Positions 43,716-53,975 of a stretch of 64,000 bases of DNA are shown in pieces. The stretch lies in assembly GCF_040112705.1 (NCBI RefSeq), contig NZ_CP157804.1, forward strand, positions 2,164,001 through 2,228,000, given 5' to 3'. Positions within the stretch are counted from its first letter, which is position 1. Each line of letters opens with the position of its first letter. Origin of the DNA: Flagellimonas sp. MMG031 (GTDB lineage: Bacteria; Bacteroidota; Bacteroidia; Flavobacteriales; Flavobacteriaceae). The notes under the pieces were generated by a model. The model saw nothing but the letters and a program-made list of their open reading frames with translations. It did no database searches and was not told the DNA's origin. The position numbers and the translations under genes are program-made.

Positions 43716-45107
43716 TTAACTGTTTTGAAAAGTTTCTACGGATTCAATGCTATATAATTTGGGAATTTCAGAATCCCAATCATAAGTTTCCTTAATGCCT
43801 TTTTGCAATGCCTCCGCACCTTCCTTCTCTCCGTGAACAATAAATATCCTTTCCGGTTTCTGTTCGACCTTGCTTAGCCAATCCAATAGTTCGGCATGGT
43901 CGGCATGCGCCGAAAGCCCTTCTATTTCTGCCACCTCCATTTGAAAGGATACTGTTTTTCCGTACACTCTCAATTCCCTGTCGCCGTCCAACAATTTCCG
44001 TCCCCGAGTACCTTCTGCTTGATACCCAACAAAAAGCAAGGTGTTTTTTGGTTTTTGCGCCTGGGTTTCCAAGTAATTAAGCATTCTACCTCCCGTGAGC
44101 ATTCCGCTTCCAGCGATGACGATTTTAGGTGTATCATCGCTTCTCAATTCCATTGTTTCCCGATAACTGCTTACGACCGTAAAGTGCGAACATATTTCGT
44201 CACACTCAGCATCTTCCAACCTATGCCAGTCTCTAGTTCGATGGAACAGTTCCAGTACGTTGGCCCCCATCGGGCTGTCCATAATCATCTGTACTTTGGG
44301 AATTTTATTTTGTTTTAACAACCTCCAAAATATCAGCATCATCAATTGGGCACGCTCTACGGAAAAACTTGGTATGAAAAGGCTTCCGCCCCTTTCAATG
44401 GTTTTGTTGACCAATTTTTCAATTTCGGGAAGTGCCTCCGCCTCTTCGGGATGAAACCTGCCGCCATAGGTCGATTCTATAAAAAGAACATCCGCCTTTT
44501 TTGGTTTTAGCGGTGGATATAGCAATAAATCGTTGGTTCTGCCGATATCCCCTGAAAAAACAAAACGTTTTCCGAGAACATCCAATTCAATGTAGGTAGC
44601 ACCTAGGATATGGCCGTTGTACTGAAATCTAGCCTTTATGTTTTTCATTAAGGGCAGCCATTGGCCGGGGGGTACTCCCTTAAAAAAGGGAACGGTTTTT
44701 TCAACATCCTTTAAGTCATAAAGTGGTTCGGCGGGGCTGTGTTTGGAATAACCTTCCTTATTGGCCCGTTCGGCTTCCTGTTCTTGAATCTTGGCACTAT
44801 CGTTCAATATGATTTTGGCAATGTCCAGGGTGGGGTACGTTCCATAAATGGGCCCCTTAAAACCCTGTTTGACCAATCTGGGCAGATAGCCTGTATGGTC
44901 CATGTGCCCATGCGTAAGCAAGACCGCATCAATTTCCGAGACTTCAACGGGTGGATACTCCCAGTTTTTTAGACGTAGTTCTTTTAGCCCTTGAAAAAGA
45001 CCACAATCAATCAAGATTTTGCGTTCGCCGGTATCCAAGAGATATTTTGAACCGGTAACGGTTCCAGCAGCTCCTAAAAAGTGAATGTTTATTTTGTTGT
45101 TTTTCAT
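43716..45107 (-). CDS. MBL-fold / beta-CASP ribonuclease-like protein
   Basis: A 463-residue metallo-beta-lactamase fold protein of the CPSF73/beta-CASP type: LTHGHMDHTGYLP (HxHxDH), SGDIGR, SAHADHAELLDWL and the C-terminal His in IVHGEKEGAEAL. It should be a zinc-dependent RNA hydrolase. It is found with the AMP-phosphorylase cluster, a grouping also seen in other bacteria; the link is not understood. Confidence 0.9.
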   Translation of the reverse strand: MKNNKINIHFLGAAGTVTGSKYLLDTGERKILIDCGLFQGLKELRLKNWEYPPVEVSEIDAVLLTHGHMDHTGYLPRLVKQGFKGPIYGTYPTLDIAKIILNDSAKIQEQEAERANKEGYSKHSPAEPLYDLKDVEKTVPFFKGVPPGQWLPLMKNIKARFQYNGHILGATYIELDVLGKRFVFSGDIGRTNDLLLYPPLKPKKADVLFIESTYGGRFHPEEAEALPEIEKLVNKTIERGGSLFIPSFSVERAQLMMLIFWRLLKQNKIPKVQMIMDSPMGANVLELFHRTRDWHRLEDAECDEICSHFTVVSSYRETMELRSDDTPKIVIAGSGMLTGGRMLNYLETQAQKPKNTLLFVGYQAEGTRGRKLLDGDRELRVYGKTVSFQMEVAEIEGLSAHADHAELLDWLSKVEQKPERIFIVHGEKEGAEALQKGIKETYDWDSEIPKLYSIESVETFQNS

Positions 45108-45120
45108 TTATAGTACCCGT

Positions 45121-45375
45121 TTAGTGTCCCCCACAGCAGGAAGGTGTGTTCCCTTTATCTTGGTCCGGTTGGCATAACTCCGCTATTTCTTTGTAGAGAT
45201 CATGAAAATCCTCTTTGATGAGAAGGGCTAGTTTCTTGGTGGATTTGGGTTCGGAGTTTACCATCTCCAGTAATGTTTCGAAGGCCTCTTCAAGTAAGCT
45301 TGGATCATCTTCCATTGCTTGGTAAAATGGCTCTAGGTCTATACTGTTCTGTTTTTGTAATGTTTCTGTTCTCAT
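45121..45375 (-). CDS. Small acidic helical protein with CCGGH tail
   Basis: An 84-residue protein: all-helical, acidic (DDPSLLEEAFETLLEMV) and ending SCCGGH, a possible metal-binding tail. It lies between the ATP-cone nuclease and beta-CASP genes on the same strand. Function unknown. Confidence 0.6.
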   Translation of the reverse strand: MRTETLQKQNSIDLEPFYQAMEDDPSLLEEAFETLLEMVNSEPKSTKKLALLIKEDFHDLYKEIAELCQPDQDKGNTPSCCGGH

Positions 45376-45411
45376 CTGTTTTCTTTTTAGGATTGATCAA
45401 TGTTTATTGGT

Positions 45412-46254
45412 TTAATGTGCTGTGCATAATTCTTCTGAATCTTCGAGAATTTTTTTTTGTCGTTGCTTGGCGATACCTATTTGCCCCAAAAATGATGGGT
45501 TTTCGCTAATGTCCTTGCAGAGCACAATGCCCTTATCCAATAATTTGGATTTCTCGGCCTTTGTCAATGTTGTTAAAGAGGTTAAGGGATGTAGGCCGGA
45601 TCTGTCTATGCGTTCTTTCAGACCGTTCCCTTTCGGATAATCCCAACTTGTAAGCATCAGCCCAACACAGGTACCATATTGTATGGCATCGGTGGTAAAG
45701 CGGGTATTGGTATAAACACCCCCTTGATGAAACTTGGTTTTATGGCCTTGCTGTTTTTCCCATTGTTTTTCCACATCCAAAAATCTTGAATGGATATAGA
45801 GCGGGATTTTCACATTGCAAAACCGGCCCTGATCACTATGGTATTTACATTCAATCATATAATGCTTGTTGTCTTTTTCAGCTATCACATCCACTTCATG
45901 CTGTACACAATTGCCTTGAACGATTACCCCGACTTTTGTATCAAAACCTTCTTGACTCAATAGGGCCCCAACAAATTTTTCAAAGGGATAACCCGAAGGC
46001 CCGAGTTCCATAAGGGCTTTTTTTAGTTTATACCGCGAAGCGCTCACACGGGCCTTGCTCTTTAGCATCCTAAAGGCACTTCGGTATATTTCTTTGGTGG
46101 TCATGCCATGGGATACCCTGTCCCTAATTTCATTGGCAATTTCTTGAACAAGCGTTTCGTCAGCCTTTGAACGGCGCAATGATTTGATGAGCTTTTTGAT
46201 ATCGAATTCCTCAAGTTCACCGGAATATTTTCTTATCTGTACCTGCTGGGTCAT
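45412..46254 (-). CDS. ATP-cone / restriction-endonuclease-fold fusion protein
   Basis: A 280-residue protein. Residues about 5-95 are an ATP-cone (IRKYSGELEEFDIKKLIKSL), the nucleotide-sensing module of ribonucleotide reductases. Residues about 100-215 are a Mrr-type PD-(D/E)xK nuclease with EVDVIAEKDNKHYMIECKYH. The combination suggests a nuclease gated by ATP/dATP level. It lies among nucleotide-metabolism and stress genes rather than beside a methyltransferase, so it is not a classical restriction system. Confidence 0.8.
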   Translation of the reverse strand: MTQQVQIRKYSGELEEFDIKKLIKSLRRSKADETLVQEIANEIRDRVSHGMTTKEIYRSAFRMLKSKARVSASRYKLKKALMELGPSGYPFEKFVGALLSQEGFDTKVGVIVQGNCVQHEVDVIAEKDNKHYMIECKYHSDQGRFCNVKIPLYIHSRFLDVEKQWEKQQGHKTKFHQGGVYTNTRFTTDAIQYGTCVGLMLTSWDYPKGNGLKERIDRSGLHPLTSLTTLTKAEKSKLLDKGIVLCKDISENPSFLGQIGIAKQRQKKILEDSEELCTAH

Positions 46255-46257
46255 TCT

Positions 46258-47088
46258 CTATATTTTAATGGTCATCACTGGTAGCGAAGAATGGTTGGCG
46301 ACCCCTTCTGTAATGCTTTTTGAGAACAAACTTAAAAATCCTGTATTCCCATGTGTACACATGGCGATCAGGTCCGCTTTGTTGTGTTTCAAATATGTAT
46401 TGATGCCCGTTTCAACTTGGTTTTCGTTATACACGTTCATGGAGAAATTCTTGAGTTCTGGAAAACCCTCCAAAAACTTTCGTATGGGATCTAGGCCAAG
46501 GGCGATACTATTATGGTCCGATGCCGTGTTGATGCGTAATAGATGAATTTTCGCATTACATTTTTCTGCGATGGAGAGTACTGCCCTAAAAGCACTGCCC
46601 ACATCTTCCATAAAATCTGAAACGAAAACGATATCCTTGAAAGGAAACCTTACATCATCTTCTTTTACCACAACGACCGGCACATCGGATTTTCTTACCA
46701 AACGCTCTACGTTGCTACCAAGAAGTTCACGAACTATGCCTTTGGTGCCACTGCTTCCTGTAACGATGAAATCATGGTCATAATGACCCGAATGTTTCAG
46801 AATGTTGTCTTGATCTACATGAAATTGTAAAAAGGTTTGGCATTTTAGATGTTCTTTTTCGGCCTTTTTTTCCAGTTCACGTAACGAGGCTTTCGCTTTT
46901 CCAATTTTTTTGAGGGTTTCTGGATACCGTTTTTCCTTTTGCTTATCCAATTTGACCCAATCGACAGGAGTCTTTAACAAATGGAAAAAATGAATTTCCG
47001 CATTATAAAGTTTGGCCATTTCAATGCCCAAATCGGCGGCTTTGTTGCAGTTTTCTGAGAAATCCGTGGGTACGAGTATATTTTTCAT
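46258..47088 (-). CDS. Tandem universal stress protein
   Basis: A 276-residue protein with two USP folds. It begins NILVPTDFSENCNKAADLG; the first domain has VTGSSGTKGIVRELLGSNVERLV and the second ends CTHGNTGFLSLFSKSITEG. Both have the G-2x-G-9x-G-S/T ATP-loop pattern. It ends 4 bp before the ATP-cone gene start, so the two are coupled. Confidence 0.9.
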   Translation of the reverse strand: MKNILVPTDFSENCNKAADLGIEMAKLYNAEIHFFHLLKTPVDWVKLDKQKEKRYPETLKKIGKAKASLRELEKKAEKEHLKCQTFLQFHVDQDNILKHSGHYDHDFIVTGSSGTKGIVRELLGSNVERLVRKSDVPVVVVKEDDVRFPFKDIVFVSDFMEDVGSAFRAVLSIAEKCNAKIHLLRINTASDHNSIALGLDPIRKFLEGFPELKNFSMNVYNENQVETGINTYLKHNKADLIAMCTHGNTGFLSLFSKSITEGVANHSSLPVMTIKI

Positions 47089-47146
47089 AGTGCTATTGTT
47101 TTTAGGTTTATATAGATTTAAGTACTTCCTATGGAAGCTTGTCGTT

Positions 47147-48142
47147 TTATTTGCTGGCTACTTCGTTTCCCGAGTCGATTTGTTTTTCAAAACAATCCAG
47201 ATTATGTATGGTGGTTTCGGCAATATTCGTCAGTGCCGTATCGGTCAAGAAGGCCTGATGGCTCGTTATCAGAACATTATTGAAGGTCATCAAACGAGCG
47301 ATTACATCGTCCTGTAAAATCTCGTCAGAATGGTCTTCGAAAAACAGTCCTTCCTCTTCTTCATAGACATCCATACCAAAGAACCCGACCTTTCCGGTTT
47401 TTAGTCCATCGATGACCGCTTTGGTATCTACCAGACCGCCCCTGCTCGTATTGATGAGCATAACACCTTTTTTCATGACCCCAATTTGCTCGGCATCTAT
47501 TAAATGTTTCGTGTCGGTAGCCAAAGGCACGTGAAGACTGATAATATCCGATTCGGCACATAATGTTCTACAATCGGTATAGCGGGCACCAAATTTTTCT
47601 ACTAGGTCTTCATCCTTGTTGACATCATAGGCTAGAATTTTACAGCCAAACCCATGAAGGATTTTGACCAAGACTGCGCCAATCTTTCCGGTGCCCAATA
47701 CCCCAACCGTTTTGCCGTTCAAGTCAAAACCAGTGAGTCCGTTTAAGGAAAAGTTTTGTTCACGCACTCTATTATTGGCCCTAATTAGTTTTCTGTTCAA
47801 AGCCAATATGAGTGCGACCGTGTGTTCTGCGATGGCGTAAGGCGAATATGCGGGAACACGAGCCACCTTGATGTTCATTTCATCCGCCTTTTCCATATCC
47901 ACATGATTGTAGCCTGCCGAACGAAGAGCTATGTATTTGACTCCGAACGCACCTAATTTTTCCAGTACGTTGGCGGATGCATCATCCCCTGTAAATAGAC
48001 TGATGGCCTCCGAGCCTTTTGCCAAGGGAACGGTATGCTCGGATAATCGTTCCTCTAGTAGCCTCAATTCATGTTTGCCGTCATTGGCGGATGTTAAATA
48101 GGATTCTTCAAACTTATGGGTGCTGAATACCGTTGTTTTCAT
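47147..48142 (-). CDS. D-lactate dehydrogenase (2-hydroxyacid dehydrogenase, LdhA type)
   Basis: A 331-residue enzyme from ATG 48142. NAD-binding GTGKIG, catalytic Arg in INTSRGGLVD, Glu in DVYEEEE and His in ITSHQAF are present. It would reduce pyruvate to D-lactate and reoxidise NADH. Coupled to phosphofructokinase (14 bp apart), which supports a fermentative role. Confidence 0.88.
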   Translation of the reverse strand: MKTTVFSTHKFEESYLTSANDGKHELRLLEERLSEHTVPLAKGSEAISLFTGDDASANVLEKLGAFGVKYIALRSAGYNHVDMEKADEMNIKVARVPAYSPYAIAEHTVALILALNRKLIRANNRVREQNFSLNGLTGFDLNGKTVGVLGTGKIGAVLVKILHGFGCKILAYDVNKDEDLVEKFGARYTDCRTLCAESDIISLHVPLATDTKHLIDAEQIGVMKKGVMLINTSRGGLVDTKAVIDGLKTGKVGFFGMDVYEEEEGLFFEDHSDEILQDDVIARLMTFNNVLITSHQAFLTDTALTNIAETTIHNLDCFEKQIDSGNEVASK

Positions 48143-48155
48143 TTGCGTTTTAATT

Positions 48156-49127
48156 TTATTTACCAAAAATCTTTACGAGTTCGTACAACTCGTCTTGTAC
48201 CTGGTGTTGTTTTACCACTTGGTCAAAAGGCGTGAGGCTAAGTTCGTTGTTGAGAATACCGACCATAACGCTCTTTTTTTCTTGTAAAAGGGCCTTTACC
48301 GAAGCTGCCCCAAGTCTTATCCCCAACATACGATCGGCAGCGGAAGGGTTTCCACCGCGTTGCACATGCCCCAGTTTTGTGATACGGAGGTCTAGCTTCG
48401 GATTTAATTCTTTAATCTTTGATGCCGCTATTTCGGCACCAAGTTCATCGCCTTCGGCAACAACGGCTATGAAGGCTTCTTCGCTATCATAAACACTTGC
48501 CTTTTCGAGCAAACGGACAAAATCTTGTCCACTTTCCGGCACTAAAATGGCATCGGCACCTACGCCCAACCCAGAATGCATTGCTATATATCCGCAGTCC
48601 CTTCCCATTACCTCAATTAGAAATATTCGGTTATGTGATTCTGCTGTGTCCCTGATCTTATCAATGTTTTCGATTGCCGTATTCACTGCGGAATCAAAGC
48701 CCAAGGTGAAGTCGGTTCCGGCCATGTCATTGTCTATGGTACCTGGAATACCGATAAATGGTAGTTCGCAAATCTCCGAAAAGGCGAGCAGCCCTTTAAA
48801 AGTACCATCCCCGCCCACGGCGATAAGTGCATCGATGTTATTTTTCCGAAGGTTCTCCAGGGCCTGCTGTCTTCCCTCTTTAGTTAGGAATCTTGCGCTT
48901 CGTGCGGTCTTAAGAAAAGTACCGCCCCGATGCACTAATTTTTGAAGTTCCTGGGTATCCAATTCGACTAAATCCCCATCGATTAGGCCTTCATAACCTT
49001 TACGAAAACCACTTAATTTTATGCTGTTCACTTCGGCAGTTTTTGCAATGGCAAATAAAGCTGCATTCATGCCTGGGGAATCCCCTCCCGAGGTAAATAC
49101 CCCAATATGTTTCATATTCGTGTTCAT
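48156..49127 (-). CDS. pfkA: ATP-dependent 6-phosphofructokinase
   Basis: A 323-residue PfkA: FTSGGDSPGMNAA, AVGGDGTFKG, PGTIDNDMAGTDFTLGF and EVMGRDCGY. The Gly in GGDGT indicates ATP rather than pyrophosphate use. It makes fructose-1,6-bisphosphate for the aldolase encoded nearby. Its start overlaps the symporter stop by 4 bp. Confidence 0.93.
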   Translation of the reverse strand: MNTNMKHIGVFTSGGDSPGMNAALFAIAKTAEVNSIKLSGFRKGYEGLIDGDLVELDTQELQKLVHRGGTFLKTARSARFLTKEGRQQALENLRKNNIDALIAVGGDGTFKGLLAFSEICELPFIGIPGTIDNDMAGTDFTLGFDSAVNTAIENIDKIRDTAESHNRIFLIEVMGRDCGYIAMHSGLGVGADAILVPESGQDFVRLLEKASVYDSEEAFIAVVAEGDELGAEIAASKIKELNPKLDLRITKLGHVQRGGNPSAADRMLGIRLGAASVKALLQEKKSVMVGILNNELSLTPFDQVVKQHQVQDELYELVKIFGK

Positions 49128-50473
49128 GATTTAGTGGTTTTAAGATTAGCGGTAATCAGATCGGGTATTTTTCCGTAAAACCGATTGAAAACCATACAAG
49201 CCGTTAAGTCTCCGGTAACATTCACTGCAGTTCGGAACATGCCGAGCAAGCGCTCCACCCCGATTATTATGATAATTCCCTCAGAAGGTATTCCGGCCCC
49301 CGATAGTACCGAAGCCAGTATGACAACGCCACCTCCAGGTATGGCCGGGGTTCCGATTGAGGCCGCAACTATCGTAACGACGACGACAATAATATTTAAA
49401 AGGTCCATTTCTAATCCGTAAGCCTGTGCTATGAATAAAGTGGTTATGGTCTGATAGAGGGCCGTCCCATCCATATTTACAGTAGCCCCGATCGGAATTA
49501 TGAAATTACTGATAGAGCTATCTACTTTCAGTTCTTCCTCTGCTGTTTTCAGCGATAAGGGCATGACCGCGGCAGAACTTGTAGTCGAGAATGCTAAAAG
49601 TTGGACATCCGTAATCTTTCTCAAAAATTTAAGAGGATTAGTCCGGCCAAGTGTGCTTACCAATAAGAGGTAGATAACAATCAACATAAATAGGCCCAAC
49701 AGTACAACGAGCACATAAAAACCCAATCCTGAAAGGGAGCTTAACCCGACACTGGATGTAAGCTGGGCCATCAATCCGAATACTGCCACCGGCACCAACA
49801 ACATGGCCCATTTTACTACGGTCATACAGATTTCCTGTACGGCACTCAAAAGTAATTTTACTGGTTTGAGCAAATCATTGGGTAACGACAGAACGGCTAC
49901 CCCTATTATAATGGTAAAAATGACAATGCTCAACATTTCGCCACTTACCATGGAGGCCAATGGGTTTTCGGGCAGTAGATCCGTTATGGCATTCGGAATA
50001 TCATTTATTCCAAAGGATAGTTCCGAACTTTCGGCAGTATCGGCCAATGCATTTGCATGATCCATTTCCGCCTGTTGGTGCAGATACTTTCCAGGTCTGA
50101 ACAGTGCGGCTAGCAACGTTCCTATGGTTACTGATATAATTGTTGTTGATATAAAATATAAGAGCACACCACCCCCCAACTTTTTTAGATTTTCCTTGTC
50201 GTTACTGGCTATGCCCGTAATGATGGAAGCCACAATCAAGGGAATCATTATCATCTGCACCAATTTAAGGAAGAGCATTCCCGGTAGGGCCAACCAATTT
50301 CCCAACATATCGGCAGTCGCCTTACTGACCCAACCGTTTTGAGGACTTAATAACAACCCGAAACCTACACCCAAAAACAAAGCGATAATCACTTTTAGCC
50401 ATAGCCTGCTCTCTACCAGTCTCTGCAAGTAATGGTTGAGTGATTTTAAAGATTTTATTTCAGTTTCGAACAT
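49124..50473 (-). CDS. Dicarboxylate/amino acid:cation symporter (DAACS family)
   Basis: A 449-residue GltP-type transporter with eight helices, the AFSTTSSAAVMPLSL re-entrant loop (serine-rich) and the substrate signature ATVNMDGTALYQ and AIPGGGVVIL. Takes up glutamate, aspartate or C4-dicarboxylates with Na+ or H+. Located between aldolase and pfkA. Confidence 0.92.
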   Translation of the reverse strand: MFETEIKSLKSLNHYLQRLVESRLWLKVIIALFLGVGFGLLLSPQNGWVSKATADMLGNWLALPGMLFLKLVQMIMIPLIVASIITGIASNDKENLKKLGGGVLLYFISTTIISVTIGTLLAALFRPGKYLHQQAEMDHANALADTAESSELSFGINDIPNAITDLLPENPLASMVSGEMLSIVIFTIIIGVAVLSLPNDLLKPVKLLLSAVQEICMTVVKWAMLLVPVAVFGLMAQLTSSVGLSSLSGLGFYVLVVLLGLFMLIVIYLLLVSTLGRTNPLKFLRKITDVQLLAFSTTSSAAVMPLSLKTAEEELKVDSSISNFIIPIGATVNMDGTALYQTITTLFIAQAYGLEMDLLNIIVVVVTIVAASIGTPAIPGGGVVILASVLSGAGIPSEGIIIIIGVERLLGMFRTAVNVTGDLTACMVFNRFYGKIPDLITANLKTTKS

Positions 50474-50486
50474 GGTATTTTATCAC

Positions 50487-51548
50487 TTAGGCTATCGTTA
50501 TTTTCTCCTCCAAATAAACACTTTGGACTGCATGCAATAATTCTACCCCTTCCTTAATGGGTCGTTGAAAAGCTTTTCTTCCAAGTATCAGACCCGAGCC
50601 TCCTGCCCGTTTGTTTATGATTGCGGTTGTAATGGCCTCGGTCAAATCGGATGCTCCTCTGGAACCCCCACCGGAACTGATCAGTCCTACTTTGCCCATA
50701 TAGCAATTGGCAACCTGTAAACGACACAAATCGATGGGGTGTTCGGTGGTCAGGGTTTCATACATGGCATCGTCATATTTCCCAAATTGAAGGTCTTTAA
50801 AACCGTAATTTGTAGTGGGTAATTTTTGTTTGATGATATCCCCCTGTATTGTTACCCCAAGGTGGTTGGCTTGTCCCGTTAAATCTGCAGCGGTGTGATA
50901 GTCCTCTTTATCCGTTTTGAAAGCATCGTTACGGGTGTAACACCACAAAATCGTGGCCATGCCCAGATTATGGGCCTCGGCGAAGGCTTCCGCAATCTCC
51001 ACTATCTGTCGATTACTTTCCTTAGATCCAAAATATATGGTCGCCCCAATAGCAACTGCGCCCATATCCCAAGCGTCCTTGACCTTTCCGAACAAGGTTT
51101 GGTCGTAGGCATTGGGATATGACAGTAGTTCATTGTGGTTTATCTTCACGATGAACGGTATTTTATGCGCGTATTTCCGAGCGTACAGACCTAATACACC
51201 AAAAGTCGAGGCCACCCCGTTACAACCTGCGCCAATGGCAAGTTTTATAATATTCTCAGGGTCAAAATAATCGGGGTTTTTATAGAAGGAAAAAGCGGCA
51301 CTATGTTCGATTCCCTGATCTACGGGAAGTATGCTTAAATACCCTGTATCCTTCAGGTTGCCATGCCCGTATAATTGGGCAAGACTTCGAAGCGTTTGTG
51401 GATTACGATTGCTGTTGACAAAAACTTTAGAGACAAAATTTTTATCGGGCAATTGCAGTTCATCCTTGGTAATCTTTTCGCTAACATGATCTAAATAGAA
51501 GGACGCTTTGTCCCCCAACTGCTCTATTATTTTTTCGTGAGAGTTCAT
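50487..51548 (-). CDS. Class I fructose-bisphosphate aldolase (archaeal DhnA type)
   Basis: A 353-residue Schiff-base aldolase of the DhnA/archaeal family ([46 protein letters not shown]). It cleaves FBP to DHAP and GAP and does not need a divalent metal, unlike the class II enzyme usual in bacteria; this is of interest in a metal-stress island. Neighbours are type II GAPDH and PFK. Confidence 0.9.
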   Translation of the reverse strand: MNSHEKIIEQLGDKASFYLDHVSEKITKDELQLPDKNFVSKVFVNSNRNPQTLRSLAQLYGHGNLKDTGYLSILPVDQGIEHSAAFSFYKNPDYFDPENIIKLAIGAGCNGVASTFGVLGLYARKYAHKIPFIVKINHNELLSYPNAYDQTLFGKVKDAWDMGAVAIGATIYFGSKESNRQIVEIAEAFAEAHNLGMATILWCYTRNDAFKTDKEDYHTAADLTGQANHLGVTIQGDIIKQKLPTTNYGFKDLQFGKYDDAMYETLTTEHPIDLCRLQVANCYMGKVGLISSGGGSRGASDLTEAITTAIINKRAGGSGLILGRKAFQRPIKEGVELLHAVQSVYLEEKITIA

Positions 51549-51556
51549 TGTTTTAA

Positions 51557-52579
51557 CTATTGATTAATACCTAGACTTTTATTGGTCTTAGCGATGGATT
51601 TATTACCATCCATCTCGATTCCGGTAAGTGCCCGAATGGCGTCGATGGTCTCGGGAATTACAATCGCTTGATTGTCCACCACGTAGGCATAAAAGAGTTC
51701 ATCGCCCACCACTTTTAGCATATCTTCCCATAGGGCTACCTCGTACATGTCGCCCCAAGGCCTGCCCATATCCAAAAACATTTCCTTGATGGTGTTGTTG
51801 GAGACCAAGCCTTGATCATAGTGAATAAACTTGATTCTACTTGAGGTTTTGAGGGCGTTCAACACCTCTTCCTTTGATGTTTCTTTCTTTAGTTTCACGT
51901 TCCAGTAATGCATATGGCTCAAGGTTTGGGGAACTTTGACCGCTGAAGTAATGACATCCAAATCAGGATCCACGCTCTGTGCGTCGGGACCTTGGTGGCT
52001 CGGGATTTCTTTTTCCGGTACCATGGTGTTCATAATCCCTCCTAAATGACTTTCCCAAGGGTCGGTCGCCCTTCTTAAAAGTGTGCCACGTGCATAATCC
52101 AGTAAATCGGCCCTTTTTAAAGCGGTCAATGTTCTCAGGATTGATGTGGTATTACAGGAAACCACTCGGGTTGCATTGATATTCAACGCCGTGTTATAAT
52201 TGTTTTCAGCACTAAAGGAGTGGCCTGTTGTCTCGTGCTTTTCCCCACCGTGCAGAATGAATTTGATATTGTGTGTTTTATAGGTTTCCACGTTTTTCGC
52301 CGCAATCATTTTTGGGGTGCAATCCACCACAAGTTCCACTTTATCCAATAAGTCCTGCATATTGCCCATTACCGAAATGCCCGAAGCCTTCATTTGTTTT
52401 TCCGCTTCGGTGGTTGTCGCATAGATATCATAATCCTTTCTTACAGCGTTCTGTATGCGCCAATCGCTGATAATGTCGCAAACCCCGACTAGTTTCATGT
52501 CATCCTGTACCTTTATGGCATCGGCAACTCTTTTGCCGATGACCCCGTATCCTACTACTGCAATATTTTTCATTTTCAA
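51557..52579 (-). CDS. Type II glyceraldehyde-3-phosphate dehydrogenase
   Basis: A 340-residue archaeal-type GAPDH. Dinucleotide motif [16 protein letters not shown], the active-site Cys in [11 protein letters not shown] and the HLGGIMNT segment distinguish it from bacterial GapA. It uses NADP or NAD to oxidise GAP. It is 8 bp upstream of the aldolase gene and forms a glycolytic trunk with it and PFK. Confidence 0.92.
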   Translation of the reverse strand: MKMKNIAVVGYGVIGKRVADAIKVQDDMKLVGVCDIISDWRIQNAVRKDYDIYATTTEAEKQMKASGISVMGNMQDLLDKVELVVDCTPKMIAAKNVETYKTHNIKFILHGGEKHETTGHSFSAENNYNTALNINATRVVSCNTTSILRTLTALKRADLLDYARGTLLRRATDPWESHLGGIMNTMVPEKEIPSHQGPDAQSVDPDLDVITSAVKVPQTLSHMHYWNVKLKKETSKEEVLNALKTSSRIKFIHYDQGLVSNNTIKEMFLDMGRPWGDMYEVALWEDMLKVVGDELFYAYVVDNQAIVIPETIDAIRALTGIEMDGNKSIAKTNKSLGINQ

Positions 52580-52600
52580 TTGTTTTTAGTGATTCAATAT

Positions 52601-53953
52601 TTATTCTTGGGTTGATGTGTATTGCGCATCAACTTTCTTTGTTCTTTTGAAACTTCTTATGATTACCCTATTACTTTTTTCGTAAGTAAAATAGCTGATG
52701 GCCCAATTGAAGCCCACCAATAGTTTGTTCCTAAACCCACTGATGGAGACCAAGTGAACAACAGACCATAAAAGCCAAGCAGCATAGCCACCGAAATGAA
52801 ACTTCCCCAAATCAGCGACCGCTTTTCTCTTGCCGACAGTGGCCAATGAACCTTTATCTTTATATGTAAAGGGTTTTGAAGGCTTTGAAAGCAAGGTGTT
52901 GAGCAGTACTTTGGCCAAATGTCTGCCTTGTTGTATGGCGGTTTGGGCTACTTGGGGATACCCTTTCGGGGTCTCATCTGTGATTACCCCGGCGATATCC
53001 CCAATGGCAAAGACATTGTCCATTCCATAAACTTTTAGGTGGTGGTCCGTTTTAAGACGATTGCCCTTGACAATAGACGTCTCATCGAATCCTTTTGGAA
53101 AATCTCCAGTTACCCCTGCTGTCCAAATCAAGTTCTTGGCTAAAATGGTCTTGCCGCTTTTGGTTTTGACCACCCTGCCATCATAGTTACTAACGGATTC
53201 TTTCAACATCACCTTAACGTTCAGATTCTCTAAATAGGTCAGCGTTTTTGAAGAAGCTTTGTCCGACATGGCAGAGAGCACTTCGTCCATAGCTTCCACC
53301 AAATAGATGTTCATGATGGAGGAAGGATACTCGGGATAGTCTTTAGGAAGGATGTACTTGCAAAACTCCGCCAAAGCACCTGCCATTTCTACTCCGGCGG
53401 GACCGCCACCCACGATCACAAAATTCGTGAGGGCATCGCGTTCCTCATCATCGCACGTGATCGCGGCCTGTTCCAAATTTTGCAGCATCATGTGGCGGAT
53501 ATTTAGAGAATCCCGGATATCCTTCATCCCCAAACTATTTCTTTCCACTTCTTCCATACCGAAGAAGTTGGTCTTTGTTCCCGTTGCCAAGACCAGATAA
53601 TCATAGGTAAGTTTTCCTTTGTCCGTTATGACGGTATTGATGGAGTTTTGAATTTCCTTTACCTCGGCCAGCCTGAAGCTCACATTCTTATATCCCTTGA
53701 ATTGTTTTCTAAAAGGGAATACAATGCTATCGGGTTCAAGCCCACTGGTGGCTACCTGATAAAATAAGGGCTGAAACTGATGAAAGTTATGGCGGTCAAT
53801 AAGTACCACCTGAACATCTTTATTTTTCAACCCTTCCACCAATGCCAGACCCGCAAAGCCACCACCTACAATGACTATTCTTGGGAACCTGGAATGCGGC
53901 AAGCAGATTGCATCCGTCACTTTGCGTGTATTGTTTTTGCTATCGTCTAACAT
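52601..53953 (-). CDS. ndh: Type II NADH:quinone dehydrogenase (NDH-2)
   Basis: A 450-residue FAD protein: FAD site IVGGGFAGLALVEGL, the quinone-side motif FQPLFYQVATSGL, NADH site IVGGGPAGVEMAGALAEF, and a C-terminal membrane-binding hydrophobic stretch. It oxidises NADH without pumping protons, which fits rapid redox balance for the adjacent glycolysis genes. Confidence 0.92.
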   Translation of the reverse strand: MLDDSKNNTRKVTDAICLPHSRFPRIVIVGGGFAGLALVEGLKNKDVQVVLIDRHNFHQFQPLFYQVATSGLEPDSIVFPFRKQFKGYKNVSFRLAEVKEIQNSINTVITDKGKLTYDYLVLATGTKTNFFGMEEVERNSLGMKDIRDSLNIRHMMLQNLEQAAITCDDEERDALTNFVIVGGGPAGVEMAGALAEFCKYILPKDYPEYPSSIMNIYLVEAMDEVLSAMSDKASSKTLTYLENLNVKVMLKESVSNYDGRVVKTKSGKTILAKNLIWTAGVTGDFPKGFDETSIVKGNRLKTDHHLKVYGMDNVFAIGDIAGVITDETPKGYPQVAQTAIQQGRHLAKVLLNTLLSKPSKPFTYKDKGSLATVGKRKAVADLGKFHFGGYAAWLLWSVVHLVSISGFRNKLLVGFNWAISYFTYEKSNRVIIRSFKRTKKVDAQYTSTQE

Positions 53954-53975
53954 TTGGTTCTTGCCTGTTAACTTT

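Noticed and set aside
45412..46254. Classical restriction-modification system
   Set aside because: No DNA methyltransferase or specificity gene is present nearby; the only methyltransferase (30065) is a small-molecule type.
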